Program-made: the position numbers and the translations under genes
Notes under the pieces: model-generated
The model's input: the letters and a program-made list of their open reading frames with translations, nothing else
What the model was told of the DNA's origin: nothing
Databases searched by the model: none
Part shown: in pieces, positions 1 through 8,097 of the stretch
Layout of the letters: every line of letters begins with the position of its first letter
How positions within the stretch are numbered: position 1 is the first letter of the stretch
Assembly (NCBI GenBank): GCA_002490835.1
Contig: DKUU01000041.1
Span: forward strand, 53,390 to 117,389
DNA length: 64,000 bases
Source: Lachnospiraceae bacterium UBA7196
Lineage (GTDB): Bacteria; Bacillota; Clostridia; Lachnospirales; Lachnospiraceae
Reading direction: 5' to 3'

Positions 1-180
1 GTCTTCATATCCCACCGGAATCTCCACATCCCCGGTGATCACATCCCTGCTGTTCCCTAAAAGCGCACCGAAATGATCCTGAGACTGGCGGTGTTTCTCT
101 ATATCCACGTTCTCCACCACGCCATGCACCCGCTTAATCAGATTCATCAAATTGGCGTTTTTCTTGTTCGTCCTCTCCAT
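1..180 (-). CDS. N-terminal 60 residues of a protein cut by the window edge, possibly an alpha/beta hydrolase
   Basis: A minus-strand frame is open from an ATG at 180 to the window edge, so only the first 60 residues are visible. It begins MERTNKKNANLMNLI and has GAGAGAGGGT just upstream as ribosome site. The visible part is a charged helical leader with no catalytic motif. In related Clostridia the acyltransferase and zinc-ribbon genes that follow here are often accompanied by an alpha/beta hydrolase, which is the only reason for the suggested identity. The gene is divergent from the acyltransferase, with a 110-base shared promoter region between them. Confidence 0.5.
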   Translation of the reverse strand, partial: MERTNKKNANLMNLIKRVHGVVENVDIEKHRQSQDHFGALLGNSRDVITGDVEIPVGYED

Positions 181-290
181 ACCCTCTCTCCTTTTTATCT
201 TTTTTCATATTTTACCATATCTGTGCCATTCTGTGTTATACTATTGAAAGACACCATAAACAGTTTGTCAAAAAGGACTTACTTTTCCCT

Positions 291-1622
291 ATGCCAAGGA
301 AATCTTTCGACAGACAACTGAATCCGGCCGCCGGACGGAATAAAAAGGACATCTGGTACAAGCTCGATTTATCCGCCACGGTCTATCCCACTCTGCAGAG
401 ACGGGATTTTTCCTCCGTCTACCGCCTGAGCGTCACCCTGAAAGAAGAGATCGATCCCGCCCTGTTACAGCAGGCGCTGGACCTTACTCTCCCCCGCTTT
501 CCCACCTACAAGGTGGCGATCCGCAAAGGGTTGTTCTGGCGGTATCTGGAACCCAACAACCGGCCGGGACCGTTCGTGCAAAAGGACATCATAAATCCCT
601 GTATGCCCATGCGCTTTAAAGCAAACAACCGTTATTTAATTAGAATCTATTACTACGGACGGCGTATTTCACTGGAAGCCCACCACTGTCTGGGAGACGG
701 CACCGGCGGCATGTGCCTGCTGCAGACTCTGACCGCTGTTTATCTCGGCCTTTTAGGACACGAGATCATCCCCTCCGGGTTTGTATTAAAGATCGACGAA
801 ACGCCCGATCCCGGAGAACTGGAAGACGCCTATATGCGCTATGCCACGGCGAAGGTAAAGCCGCCCAGACCCGCGGAAAAAACCTACCGTATCCGCGGCA
901 CCAAGGAGCCTTTCTATACTTTGAACATCGTGGACGGCGTGCTATCCGTTCAGGAAGTGATGGCTGTCGCGAAAAAGTATGGCGCCACCATCACGGAATA
1001 TTTGAACGCAGTGCTGCTCTACGCCCTCCTGCAAAAACAAAGCGCCGGGTTTCACCTAAAGTATAAGCCCGTACGGATCGCCATGCCCGTCAACCTGCGC
1101 CGCTTCTTCCCTTCAAATACGCTGCGCAACTTCATTACTATGGTGTATCCTTCCATCGACCCAAGGCTCGGAGATTACAGCTTTGAAGAGATTGTGACGG
1201 AAGTTCATAATTACATGCGTTATTATATCAACGAAAAATTTCTTCGCGGCGATATCACCACCAACGCCGCCACGAAGCATAATTTCCTGATCCGCATCGT
1301 GCCGCTTTTTCTAAAGGATCTCGTGGTGCGCACCTTCTACACCAGAGTGCAGGATAAAAACTCCTCCGCCGGCCTTACCAACATGGGCGCGCTGCCGGTG
1401 CCGCAGGATATGAAGCCCTTCATCGAACGCTTTGATATCTACATGGGACAGCCTTTCTCTTCCCGTACCAACTGCGCCATCATCAGTTTCGAAGATATCC
1501 TGACCATAAATTTTGCCAGCAGCATCGTGGAAGCTGACGTGGAGCGCTATTTCTTTCGCAAGCTGGTGCAAGATGGCATCCATGTAAAAATCGAGAGCAA
1601 CCGTTCGTCCGAAATACAATAA
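291..1622 (+). CDS. Condensation-fold acyltransferase, alcohol acetyltransferase-like
   Basis: A 443-residue soluble protein of the chloramphenicol-acetyltransferase / condensation-domain fold. The signature HHCLGDG (H131, H132, D136, G137) matches the HHxxxDG active site in which the second His acts as general base for acyl transfer. It is annotated in related genomes as alcohol acetyltransferase, but the acceptor is unknown. The start at 291 is weakly supported, because AAGGA lies about 14 bases upstream, but the recognisable fold begins near residue 20 so little can be missing. It is followed after 79 bases by the zinc-ribbon membrane protein with the same orientation, and the two probably form one transcript. 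There is no carrier-protein or adenylation domain, so it is not an obvious peptide synthetase fragment. Confidence 0.75.
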   Translation: MPRKSFDRQLNPAAGRNKKDIWYKLDLSATVYPTLQRRDFSSVYRLSVTLKEEIDPALLQQALDLTLPRFPTYKVAIRKGLFWRYLEPNNRPGPFVQKDIINPCMPMRFKANNRYLIRIYYYGRRISLEAHHCLGDGTGGMCLLQTLTAVYLGLLGHEIIPSGFVLKIDETPDPGELEDAYMRYATAKVKPPRPAEKTYRIRGTKEPFYTLNIVDGVLSVQEVMAVAKKYGATITEYLNAVLLYALLQKQSAGFHLKYKPVRIAMPVNLRRFFPSNTLRNFITMVYPSIDPRLGDYSFEEIVTEVHNYMRYYINEKFLRGDITTNAATKHNFLIRIVPLFLKDLVVRTFYTRVQDKNSSAGLTNMGALPVPQDMKPFIERFDIYMGQPFSSRTNCAIISFEDILTINFASSIVEADVERYFFRKLVQDGIHVKIESNRSSEIQ

Positions 1623-1701
1623 CTACTGTTATAGAATGTGTGAAAGTAAATTTTAACGATTTTAATTTTGAATTAAATCTGGATTTAAGAAAGGAAAATC
1701 T

Positions 1702-2409
1702 ATGTCATACTGTGTAAACTGCGGCGTGGAACTGGAAGCTTCCCTAAAGGAATGCCCGCTGTGCCACACCCCCGTCATCAACTTAAAAGAAGTGGGTAAA
1801 GAATTTCCGCCCTCCCCTTACCCCGAAAACAAGGGGCAGGTGGAAGAAGTGAAACGCAAGGATCTGGGCATCCTGCTCTCGGTGGTACTGATCGCCACCG
1901 GCGGCACCTGCCTGCTTTTAAATCTGCTGGTGTTCGACCGTTCCCTCTGGTCGCTTCAGGTGATCGGCATCTGTATCTGCCTGTTTGTCTTTACCTTTCC
2001 TCTTGTCTATTACCGCAAGATGCCGCCTTCCCTTTCCCTGCTCGCGGACGGCGCGGCGGTGGCCGTCTACCTGTATATGATCGCCTACCTGACGCCTTCC
2101 ACCGTCTGGTTCTGGCAGCTTGGGCTTCCCATCGTGGCGCTTTTCTTCCTCTGTCTGGAAATCTTTGTTTTTCTGCTGCGCAAGATTCCGCTCACCATGC
2201 TTTCCGGTGCGCTGTGCCTGTTTGTAGAGATCCCGCTCTTCTGCGTCTCTTTAGAGCTTTTGATCCGCAACATGCTCGCAGATTACACGATGCGGCTCTC
2301 ATGGTCCGCCGTGGTGCTGACCGTCTGCGCAATCATCGATGTGGCACTCGTTACGATCCTCGTAAAAAAACGCCTACGCAACGAAGTGCGCAGACGCTTA
2401 CATTTCTGA
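1702..2409 (+). CDS. Zinc-ribbon membrane protein, DUF6320 type
   Basis: A 235-residue protein starting with a zinc ribbon (C4, C7, C18, C21 in CVNCG and CPLCH) and continuing, after a short polar linker to about residue 50, into roughly six hydrophobic segments. It resembles the DUF6320 family, whose members sit beside acyltransferases like the one upstream. The function is not known. A membrane partner that presents or moves the acylated product is inference only. The start is well supported by AAAGGAAAA seven bases before the ATG. The gene ends just before an intergenic palindromic element. Confidence 0.75.
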   Translation: MSYCVNCGVELEASLKECPLCHTPVINLKEVGKEFPPSPYPENKGQVEEVKRKDLGILLSVVLIATGGTCLLLNLLVFDRSLWSLQVIGICICLFVFTFPLVYYRKMPPSLSLLADGAAVAVYLYMIAYLTPSTVWFWQLGLPIVALFFLCLEIFVFLLRKIPLTMLSGALCLFVEIPLFCVSLELLIRNMLADYTMRLSWSAVVLTVCAIIDVALVTILVKKRLRNEVRRRLHF

Positions 2410-2418
2410 CGTAAGCAG

Positions 2419-2521
2419 AAGGGAAACAAGCGACTGCGAAGCAGACATTTGTTTCCCTTGCGTCGTCGTACGAGCAAAGGTCCGATGCAATCGGACAAGG
2501 AGCGCGACAGCGCGGCTTTGC
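2419..2521. repeat. Intergenic palindromic element with a predicted three-way junction
   Basis: Perfect arms AAGGGAAACAA (2419-2429) and TTGTTTCCCTT (2449-2459) enclose an inner CTGC/GCAG hairpin (2434-2444). Next, an outer stem GCAAAG/CTTTGC (2474-2479 and 2516-2521) encloses a perfect hairpin GTCCGAT-gca-ATCGGAC (2480-2496) and a GCGC/GCGC hairpin (2502-2513). The element lies between convergent genes. It may serve as a bidirectional terminator or be a dispersed REP-like element. There is no clear T-run. Confidence 0.6.
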
Positions 2522-2530
2522 GAGTCTTAC

Positions 2531-3154
2531 TCAGCTGTACCTCTCCTCCGCATCCTCCAAAGACCGATACCCGTAAAACGCGGTCTCGTTGGCGATGGTC
2601 TGCTGTAACAGGCTCTCGCCCTTTTCTTTTGCGCCTTTCGTCTCCTGCCAAATCAGTTCCAACGTTTTCATGGAATAGGTATAAAGCTCGCCGCGCAGAT
2701 AGCTCTCCATGGAAGAGCCTGCCATGACGCCGTCCTCCGCGGTGGTGGCCACCCGGCCCCGCTTCCTTAGATTCGGATATTCTTCGGCCATCTTTGCATC
2801 CCACTCCAGATTGACCGCAATGATCTTCTCAACAATCTCCTTCTTTTCGGAAACGTCGGGCAGATGTCCCTTGATTTCCTCGTACTCTTCCGGATAAGTA
2901 CTCTCCATCATAAAGCCGTACTTTTCAAAGATGGGGTTTCTCCCTTCCGAAACATCCTGTTTTAAATCTTCCCGATAGCTTTCAAGCACCTCGTCGGAGT
3001 AGACCATCCACTGACTCATGCGCATCTTAAAAAAAGTATCGGGATCGTCCTGACAGGAAGCCCTGCCGCCGGTATTGTAAACCAGCTGAAAAAGCTCCCA
3101 CTCTGTCTGCGCAATATCAAAAATCAACTGTTCCCGTTCGCTGACCTGTGCCAT
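2531..3154 (-). CDS. DUF4125 family protein
   Basis: A 207-residue soluble, acidic, mostly helical protein resembling the DUF4125 family of Firmicutes and Actinobacteria, which has no established function. The N-terminal half carries the conserved-looking WELFQLVYNTGGRASCQ and the run FFKMRMSQW. The C-terminal half holds a helical segment with RGELYTYSMKTLELIW. There is no signal peptide and no membrane segment. The start has GGGGCGG six bases upstream. It is convergent with the zinc-ribbon gene and lies downstream of nagA on the same strand, but has its own likely promoter, so it is probably not part of the GlcNAc operon. Confidence 0.7.
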   Translation of the reverse strand: MAQVSEREQLIFDIAQTEWELFQLVYNTGGRASCQDDPDTFFKMRMSQWMVYSDEVLESYREDLKQDVSEGRNPIFEKYGFMMESTYPEEYEEIKGHLPDVSEKKEIVEKIIAVNLEWDAKMAEEYPNLRKRGRVATTAEDGVMAGSSMESYLRGELYTYSMKTLELIWQETKGAKEKGESLLQQTIANETAFYGYRSLEDAEERYS

Positions 3155-3232
3155 GATATACCGCCCCTTTCGCTATCCATTCCCAATCTTTCTGCTTCTC
3201 TGAACCTATTTTGAGGCTTTGACTTATTTTTC

Positions 3233-3261
3233 AGTCTATCATACTGCACCGGAAAAGTAAA
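3233..3261 (-). promoter_or_regulatory. Likely sigma-A promoter of the DUF4125 gene
   Basis: On the minus strand TTTACT (3256-3261) is followed after exactly 17 bases by TAGACT (3233-3238), about 80 bases upstream of the DUF4125 start. The match is partial. Confidence 0.4.
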
Positions 3262-3302
3262 TTGACATTTACCGCTCTTTCCTGCCCTTCACTACGCATC
3301 TG

Positions 3303-4457
3303 TCACGATATACTCCTGACCACGCGTCCCGATTTGATCACCTCAAGCAGGGTAAGGTCCTGATCCGCCAGCAGGATATCCGCCCGCCTTCCCGCCAGCA
3401 GCATGCCGCATTCATTCTTAAGCCCGACAGCCTGCGCCGGATTGACCGCAGCCGCGCGGACCGCCTCCTCTTTGGGAACGCCCATCCGTATCGCCATTCT
3501 CATGCAGTCATAGAGATTGGTGGCGCTGCCCGCAATGGTGCCGTCTTTTAATAACGCCCGGTTTCCTTTGACAGTCACAGGCTGACCGCCCAGCGCGTAC
3601 TCCCCGTCCTCCATGCCTGTGGCCATCATGCTGTCGCTGATCAAAACCATCCGCTTAGCGCCAAACATCTTAAAGGTAGCTTTCACAGCGCAGGGATGAA
3701 TATGAATGCCGTCGCAGATCAGTTCCGCCCTCGTCTTTTCATTCTCCGCCGCCGCGCCGATCACCCCCGGTTTCCTATGGGTAAAGGGCAGCATCCCATT
3801 GTATAAATGCGTCACATGATGCGCGCCTGCCTCGATAGCTGCCTTTGCGGTGTCATAGTCCGCGCAGGTATGGGCAATGGAAAACCGAAAGGCATCCCCG
3901 CAGTCACGGATACAGTCCATGGCGCCCTCCGTCTCCGGCGCGACCGCCACCATACGGATCATCCCTTTTGCCGCCTGCTGCAGCTTCTCAAGCATCTCTT
4001 TATCCGGTTTGCGTATATAAGCCGGATTCTGTGCGCCCTTTTTCTTCTCGGAAATAAAGGGCCCTTCCAGATAAATCCCCCGCAAAACTTCCTTTAAGAA
4101 AATCCCCTCCGCCAGCACTTCGGTTTCCGCTGCCGACGCGCCGATCCTGCAGATCTCCAGAAGCTGCTCCTCCGGAAGCGTCATGGTAGCCGGACATATC
4201 GTTGTGATCCCATGGGTCATCTCATAGGAAGCGATGGCACGCACCGCCTCCGCCGTACCGTCGCAGAAATCATAGCCGGCGCAGCCATGAAAATGGATAT
4301 CGACCAGTCCCGGCAGGATATATGTCTGCGCTTCTTTCTCCGTAAATGCCCCTGCCTCGCAGCGCGCCACATTCTCGATCCGTTCGCCGTCTATCACGAC
4401 CTCACCCGGCACAAAACACATCTCGTCTGTGTAGACCATCCCTCTGATGATACGCAT
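3303..4457 (-). CDS. nagA: N-acetylglucosamine-6-phosphate deacetylase
   Basis: A 384-residue cytosolic metal-dependent amidohydrolase that converts GlcNAc-6-P to glucosamine-6-P and acetate. The metal-site motif DIHFHGCAGYDF lies near residue 53. EGPFISEKKKGAQNP, typical of NagA, lies near residue 130, with the conserved ATHLYNGM-type segment here as VTHLYNGMLPFTHRKPG and LISDSMMATGM further on. The length is normal. GGAG lies eight bases before the start. It is the last gene of the operon and follows nagB by 45 bases, so the two enzymes act consecutively on the product of the upstream phosphorylase and mutase. Confidence 0.96.
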   Translation of the reverse strand: MRIIRGMVYTDEMCFVPGEVVIDGERIENVARCEAGAFTEKEAQTYILPGLVDIHFHGCAGYDFCDGTAEAVRAIASYEMTHGITTICPATMTLPEEQLLEICRIGASAAETEVLAEGIFLKEVLRGIYLEGPFISEKKKGAQNPAYIRKPDKEMLEKLQQAAKGMIRMVAVAPETEGAMDCIRDCGDAFRFSIAHTCADYDTAKAAIEAGAHHVTHLYNGMLPFTHRKPGVIGAAAENEKTRAELICDGIHIHPCAVKATFKMFGAKRMVLISDSMMATGMEDGEYALGGQPVTVKGNRALLKDGTIAGSATNLYDCMRMAIRMGVPKEEAVRAAAVNPAQAVGLKNECGMLLAGRRADILLADQDLTLLEVIKSGRVVRSIS

Positions 4458-4502
4458 CTCACTGTCTCCTTTCCCGTCTCGGCATAAGCCGATTCGAAAT
4501 AC

Positions 4503-5234
4503 TTATTGCACAAAACCTGCCAGAGCCGCCTCATCCCCCACCAGGATCACATCGTTGTGGAGCTGCAATACGGACGCCGGCACCTCCGGGGTGATCGGTC
4601 CGTGGAAGGCTTTCTTGACAATCTCATTTTTACTCTCCCCGCTGACGATCACCACGATCTTCTTTGCCTGCATGATGGATTTGATGCCCATGGTATACGC
4701 CTCTGTCGGCACTTCCTCCATGGAGGCAAAAAAACGGGCATTGGCCTGTCTGGTCGTTTCCGAGAGCTTCACGCAGTGCGTCTCCTTCTCAAAAGCGCTG
4801 CCCGGCTCGTTAAATCCGATGTGCCCGTTGTGTCCAAGCCCCAGAATCTGCAGATCCACACCGCCGTGCGCGTGTATGACCTCCTCATAATCCCGGCACG
4901 CCTTTTCCGGATCCGGCTCCAGTCCGTTCGGGACAAAGGTGTTTTTCTTATCGATATTGATCTTGTCAAACAGATGCGTATTCATAAAATAACGGTAGCT
5001 TTGCCCGTTTTCCGGCGAAAGGCCCCGGTACTCATCCAGATTGATGCTGTGCACCTGTGAAAAATCCAGATCCCCCTTCTCATACCAGCGTATGAGCTGC
5101 TCATAAGTGCCAATCGGCGTGGAACCCGTCGCCAGTCCCAGCACACAGTCAGGCTTCATGATCACCTGCGCCGATATGATATTTGCCGCCACGCGGCTCG
5201 CATGATAATAATCTGCCGCACAATAAACTCTCAT
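4503..5234 (-). CDS. nagB: Glucosamine-6-phosphate deaminase
   Basis: A 243-residue cytosolic isomerase-deaminase that converts glucosamine-6-P to fructose-6-P and ammonia. Motifs include LGLATGSTPIGTYEQL (sugar-phosphate binding), NLDEYRGL (catalytic Asp region), GLGHNGHIGFNEPGS and the allosteric-family CVKLSETTRQANAR. The frame is open further upstream, but ATG 5234 is chosen because GGAGGG precedes it at normal spacing, the family begins with MRVY-like sequence there, and the longer form would overlap the regulator gene. It is co-transcribed with nagA downstream and with the regulator upstream (45-base gap). Confidence 0.96.
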   Translation of the reverse strand: MRVYCAADYYHASRVAANIISAQVIMKPDCVLGLATGSTPIGTYEQLIRWYEKGDLDFSQVHSINLDEYRGLSPENGQSYRYFMNTHLFDKINIDKKNTFVPNGLEPDPEKACRDYEEVIHAHGGVDLQILGLGHNGHIGFNEPGSAFEKETHCVKLSETTRQANARFFASMEEVPTEAYTMGIKSIMQAKKIVVIVSGESKNEIVKKAFHGPITPEVPASVLQLHNDVILVGDEAALAGFVQ

Positions 5235-5278
5235 GCTTTTCCCTCCCTCTGTTTTCGATCTTCTTCCCACTCCTACGC

Positions 5279-6064
5279 TCAATGTGTATTCCGATACTCT
5301 CCGGCAGACATACCCTCCATCTTTTTGAAGACACGCGAAAAATGCGCCAAATCCTGAAAACCCACCATCTCCGCCACATCGCAGATCCGCAGGGAAGGAT
5401 CTTTCAAAAGTTCTTTCGAACGATCCATGCGGGCGCCGTTCAAAAGATCGGAAAATGTCTTTCCGGTATGCTTATTCAATAATTTTGACAGATGCCACTG
5501 ACTGACATACACCTGATCCGCTACATCAGTGAGCCGCAGCTTTTCACCGGAATTACTGCGGATATAATCCAGCGCCTGATTGACGATAAAGCTGTTAGCC
5601 TCGCTGTTTTCCTCGGTTTCCTCCTGTCTGGCGGCTTCTTCCCCGTCTTCCGTCTCCTCAGGCAGCGTGTGAAAAACCGGTGTCCGCATCTGATCCAGCT
5701 TCTTTGTCACGGTATCGACCGCTTCCTCCAGCTCATTCATTTTAGAAGGCTTTAGCAGGAATCTGGACACCCCAAGCGCGATCGCCTGTCTTGCGTACTC
5801 AAACTCACGATACCCCGTCAAAATGATGAGCTGAATGTCTGGAAACTCGGATTTTAAGCCCGCGATCATTTTCAGTCCGTCCATCTTCGGCATACAGATA
5901 TCCGTGATCACAATATCCGGCCTGATTTCACGGATCAGGTTCATCCCCGCTTTCCCGTCTCCGGCAGTCCCCGCCACCTGACAGTTCCATTTTTCCCACG
6001 CCATTGTCTTGGACAATCCCTCCACGATCAACGGCTCATCGTCGATTATCGCCACTTTGTACAT
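5279..6064 (-). CDS. YesN-type response regulator with AraC DNA-binding domain
   Basis: A receiver domain (residues 1-120; acidic pair D8/D9, phospho-acceptor D55 in VITDICMPKMDG, conserved K near 105) is joined by an acidic linker to an AraC-type double helix-turn-helix (about residues 160-261). It is the expected partner of the YesM kinase in the same operon and should control uptake and breakdown of the substrate. The start MYKVAIIDDEP (ATG 6064) has GGGGGA five bases upstream. In-frame ATGs at 6070 and 6079 are possible. It lies between the permease genes and nagB, after a gap with two hairpins. Confidence 0.9.
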   Translation of the reverse strand: MYKVAIIDDEPLIVEGLSKTMAWEKWNCQVAGTAGDGKAGMNLIREIRPDIVITDICMPKMDGLKMIAGLKSEFPDIQLIILTGYREFEYARQAIALGVSRFLLKPSKMNELEEAVDTVTKKLDQMRTPVFHTLPEETEDGEEAARQEETEENSEANSFIVNQALDYIRSNSGEKLRLTDVADQVYVSQWHLSKLLNKHTGKTFSDLLNGARMDRSKELLKDPSLRICDVAEMVGFQDLAHFSRVFKKMEGMSAGEYRNTH

Positions 6065-6162
6065 TTCCATCCCCCACATGGTATTCCTGTCTGTATGATA
6101 CCGAAATCCCCTCTAAATGTCTATCCGTTTCTTTCACACAAATTTCAGCTTTATTCCATGCA

Positions 6163-6255
6163 GAGAATGCCGTTTTTGGGCATTCTCTTGAGTGAAACAT
6201 AGAACTTCTTAACGAAGCAGCCTATGCTGCTGAGTTTTAGAAGTTCTTTTCACTC
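6163..6255 (-). promoter_or_regulatory. Two consecutive hairpins between the permease and regulator genes
   Basis: The larger hairpin (6190-6255) stacks three perfect stem segments: GAGTGAA/TTCACTC, AGAACTTCT/AGAAGTTCT and AGCAGC/GCTGCT around a CTAT loop. It overlaps the permease stop codon. A second hairpin has perfect 9-base arms GAGAATGCC/GGCATTCTC (6163-6171 and 6179-6187). Neither has a following T-run, so mRNA stabilisation or processing inside the operon is more likely than full termination. Confidence 0.65.
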
Positions 6256-7114
6256 AGCCTTTGACCGCCCCCGCGATCATACCCTTGATGATCTGCTTCT
6301 GCAGGCAGCAGTACACAACGATAACGGGAACGATGATCAGCGCCACCACCGCCGCCATCATGCCGTAGTCGGTTCCCTCCTTGGCACTGATGTTGTTTAG
6401 CATCATGGTAATGCTGTACATATCCGGTCTTCTTAAAAAGAAAGACTGGGTGAAAAGGTCGTTGTAGCTCCACAGGAAGGAGAAGATCGCCACCGTCGCA
6501 AAGGAAGGTTTCGTCAGCGGCATGACCACCTTAAAGTAAATCTGAAACGCATTACAGCCTTCCATATAAGCCGCTTCCTCTAACTCAATCGGCAATCCCT
6601 TGATATAACCTGTCAGAACCACCATAGCAAAGGCCATATTGCCTGCCACCTGCGGTAAAATGACTGACAGCATATTGAAAAACCAGCTTCCCGTACTGGC
6701 AATGCCCCATCGAAATTCCAGCTGGTATACCGAAATGACTGTGGCAAAGGCCGGGAACATCATGGCGCCGACTACCAGAGAATTAAGCAGGTTGGAGCCG
6801 GGAAATTTATATCTGGCCAGAGCGTAAGCGCCCATTCCCGCAAGCAGTACCACCAGCACCGCCACCATGAAGGAAATAAACAGGCTGTTCTTATATGCTC
6901 CCAAAATATCCGTCGTCTCAAACGCTTTTCGAAAGTTCGCCGTCGTAAACAGATCGCCGACAGGAAGTGCGAAAGAGTTTGAAAGGATCTTATCCTTGGC
7001 CTTGAAGGAGTTTTGCAGCACCCAGATGATCGGGTAAATCGTAGTCAGCGCCCAGAAGGTCAGGATCGCGTACACTGCGATCAATCCAAGCGGGCTCTTT
7101 TTCTTTTTCGTCAT
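6254..7114 (-). CDS. Sugar ABC transporter permease, MalG/CUT1 type
   Basis: A 286-residue inner permease of a CUT1 carbohydrate importer with about six membrane segments. The cytoplasmic EAA loop, here EEAAYMEGCNAF followed by VVMPLTKP, contacts the ATPase. The N-terminus (MTKKKKSP, then a hydrophobic segment with AVYAILTFWALTTIYPI) is typical of the MalG side. It is the third component of the importer, 15 bases after its partner permease. The context with chitobiose phosphorylase, nagA and nagB suggests (GlcNAc)2 or a related amino-sugar oligosaccharide as cargo. No ATP-binding subunit lies nearby. Confidence 0.93.
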   Translation of the reverse strand: MTKKKKSPLGLIAVYAILTFWALTTIYPIIWVLQNSFKAKDKILSNSFALPVGDLFTTANFRKAFETTDILGAYKNSLFISFMVAVLVVLLAGMGAYALARYKFPGSNLLNSLVVGAMMFPAFATVISVYQLEFRWGIASTGSWFFNMLSVILPQVAGNMAFAMVVLTGYIKGLPIELEEAAYMEGCNAFQIYFKVVMPLTKPSFATVAIFSFLWSYNDLFTQSFFLRRPDMYSITMMLNNISAKEGTDYGMMAAVVALIIVPVIVVYCCLQKQIIKGMIAGAVKG

Positions 7115-7129
7115 AGCACATCCCTCCTT

Positions 7130-8017
7130 CTAATAGTCTTTCTCTTTGAAAACTGCATTGACAACCTTGGCGAGCACCACGCCCAGCACTACGATCAGCA
7201 CTGCCAGCGCCGCGCCGTAATCCACGTTCTTGGTCTCCATTGTCTGATAATACATGTACGTGCCGGTCAAGAAAGTCGTTTTTAACGGCATCCCTTTGGG
7301 GAACATCACCCAGGGCAGGTCGAACACCTTGAGCGCTCCCGTGACTGCCAGAATACTACAGGTACAGATCACATTGTGGAGCAGGGGAATCGACAGGTAG
7401 CGCACCCGCTGTAAGGTCGTCGCGCCGTCTATCCTTGCCGCCTCATAGAGTTCATCCGAAATATTGTTAAGCCCCGTGACCAGAATCACAAAATAGAATC
7501 CCACATACTGCCACATAACAGGGGCCATCATGGTAACAAGGGCGATCCCCTCCGCCTTCCAGTCCGTCAGTTTTTGTTTCCCAAGGGCCTGCAAAAGCTG
7601 GTTGACCATCCCCTTATCATAGAGAAAAATCAAGTTAAACATTAAACCCAAAGCTGTTGCAGAAATCACAATAGGAAAGAAAAACACGGTCCTGAAAAAC
7701 TGCTTTCCCCTGCTGATATTGTCCACCATCAGCGCCAGCACGATGGCGATTCCCACTTGTCCTACCAATGTCACAAGCATCATAAGAATCGTATTTTTCA
7801 CGGAGGTCCACACATGCGGATCATGCAGCATCTCCTCGTAATTCGCATACCAGGGCGTGTTAAATTTCGTTGCCGCCGCCCCCAGCTGCTTCAGGTGCAT
7901 AAAGCTGTTTAAGATATTCTTAAAAAACGGATAGTAGAGCAGCACTGCCATAAACAGAAATGCCGGAAACAGAAACACCAATGCCGGCTTTTTATTGCGA
8001 TAAATATTAGCTCCCAT
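7130..8017 (-). CDS. Sugar ABC transporter permease, MalF/CUT1 type
   Basis: A 295-residue permease with six membrane segments and the EAA loop YEAARIDGATTLQRVRYLSIP. The start at 8017 (MGANIYRNKKPALVFL) is preferred over an in-frame ATG at 8050 because GGAGGAGG lies four to five bases upstream. It sits between the binding protein and the second permease and forms the heterodimeric channel with the latter. The cargo is inferred from the operon as chitobiose-like amino sugars. Confidence 0.93.
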   Translation of the reverse strand: MGANIYRNKKPALVFLFPAFLFMAVLLYYPFFKNILNSFMHLKQLGAAATKFNTPWYANYEEMLHDPHVWTSVKNTILMMLVTLVGQVGIAIVLALMVDNISRGKQFFRTVFFFPIVISATALGLMFNLIFLYDKGMVNQLLQALGKQKLTDWKAEGIALVTMMAPVMWQYVGFYFVILVTGLNNISDELYEAARIDGATTLQRVRYLSIPLLHNVICTCSILAVTGALKVFDLPWVMFPKGMPLKTTFLTGTYMYYQTMETKNVDYGAALAVLIVVLGVVLAKVVNAVFKEKDY

Positions 8018-8097
8018 AAGCCTCCTCCTATTCCCCAGTCTTGTTTTCAAAAGGGGCAGGGTGATCCCCTGCCCCTGTAAATACTCCCCAGTGTCAT

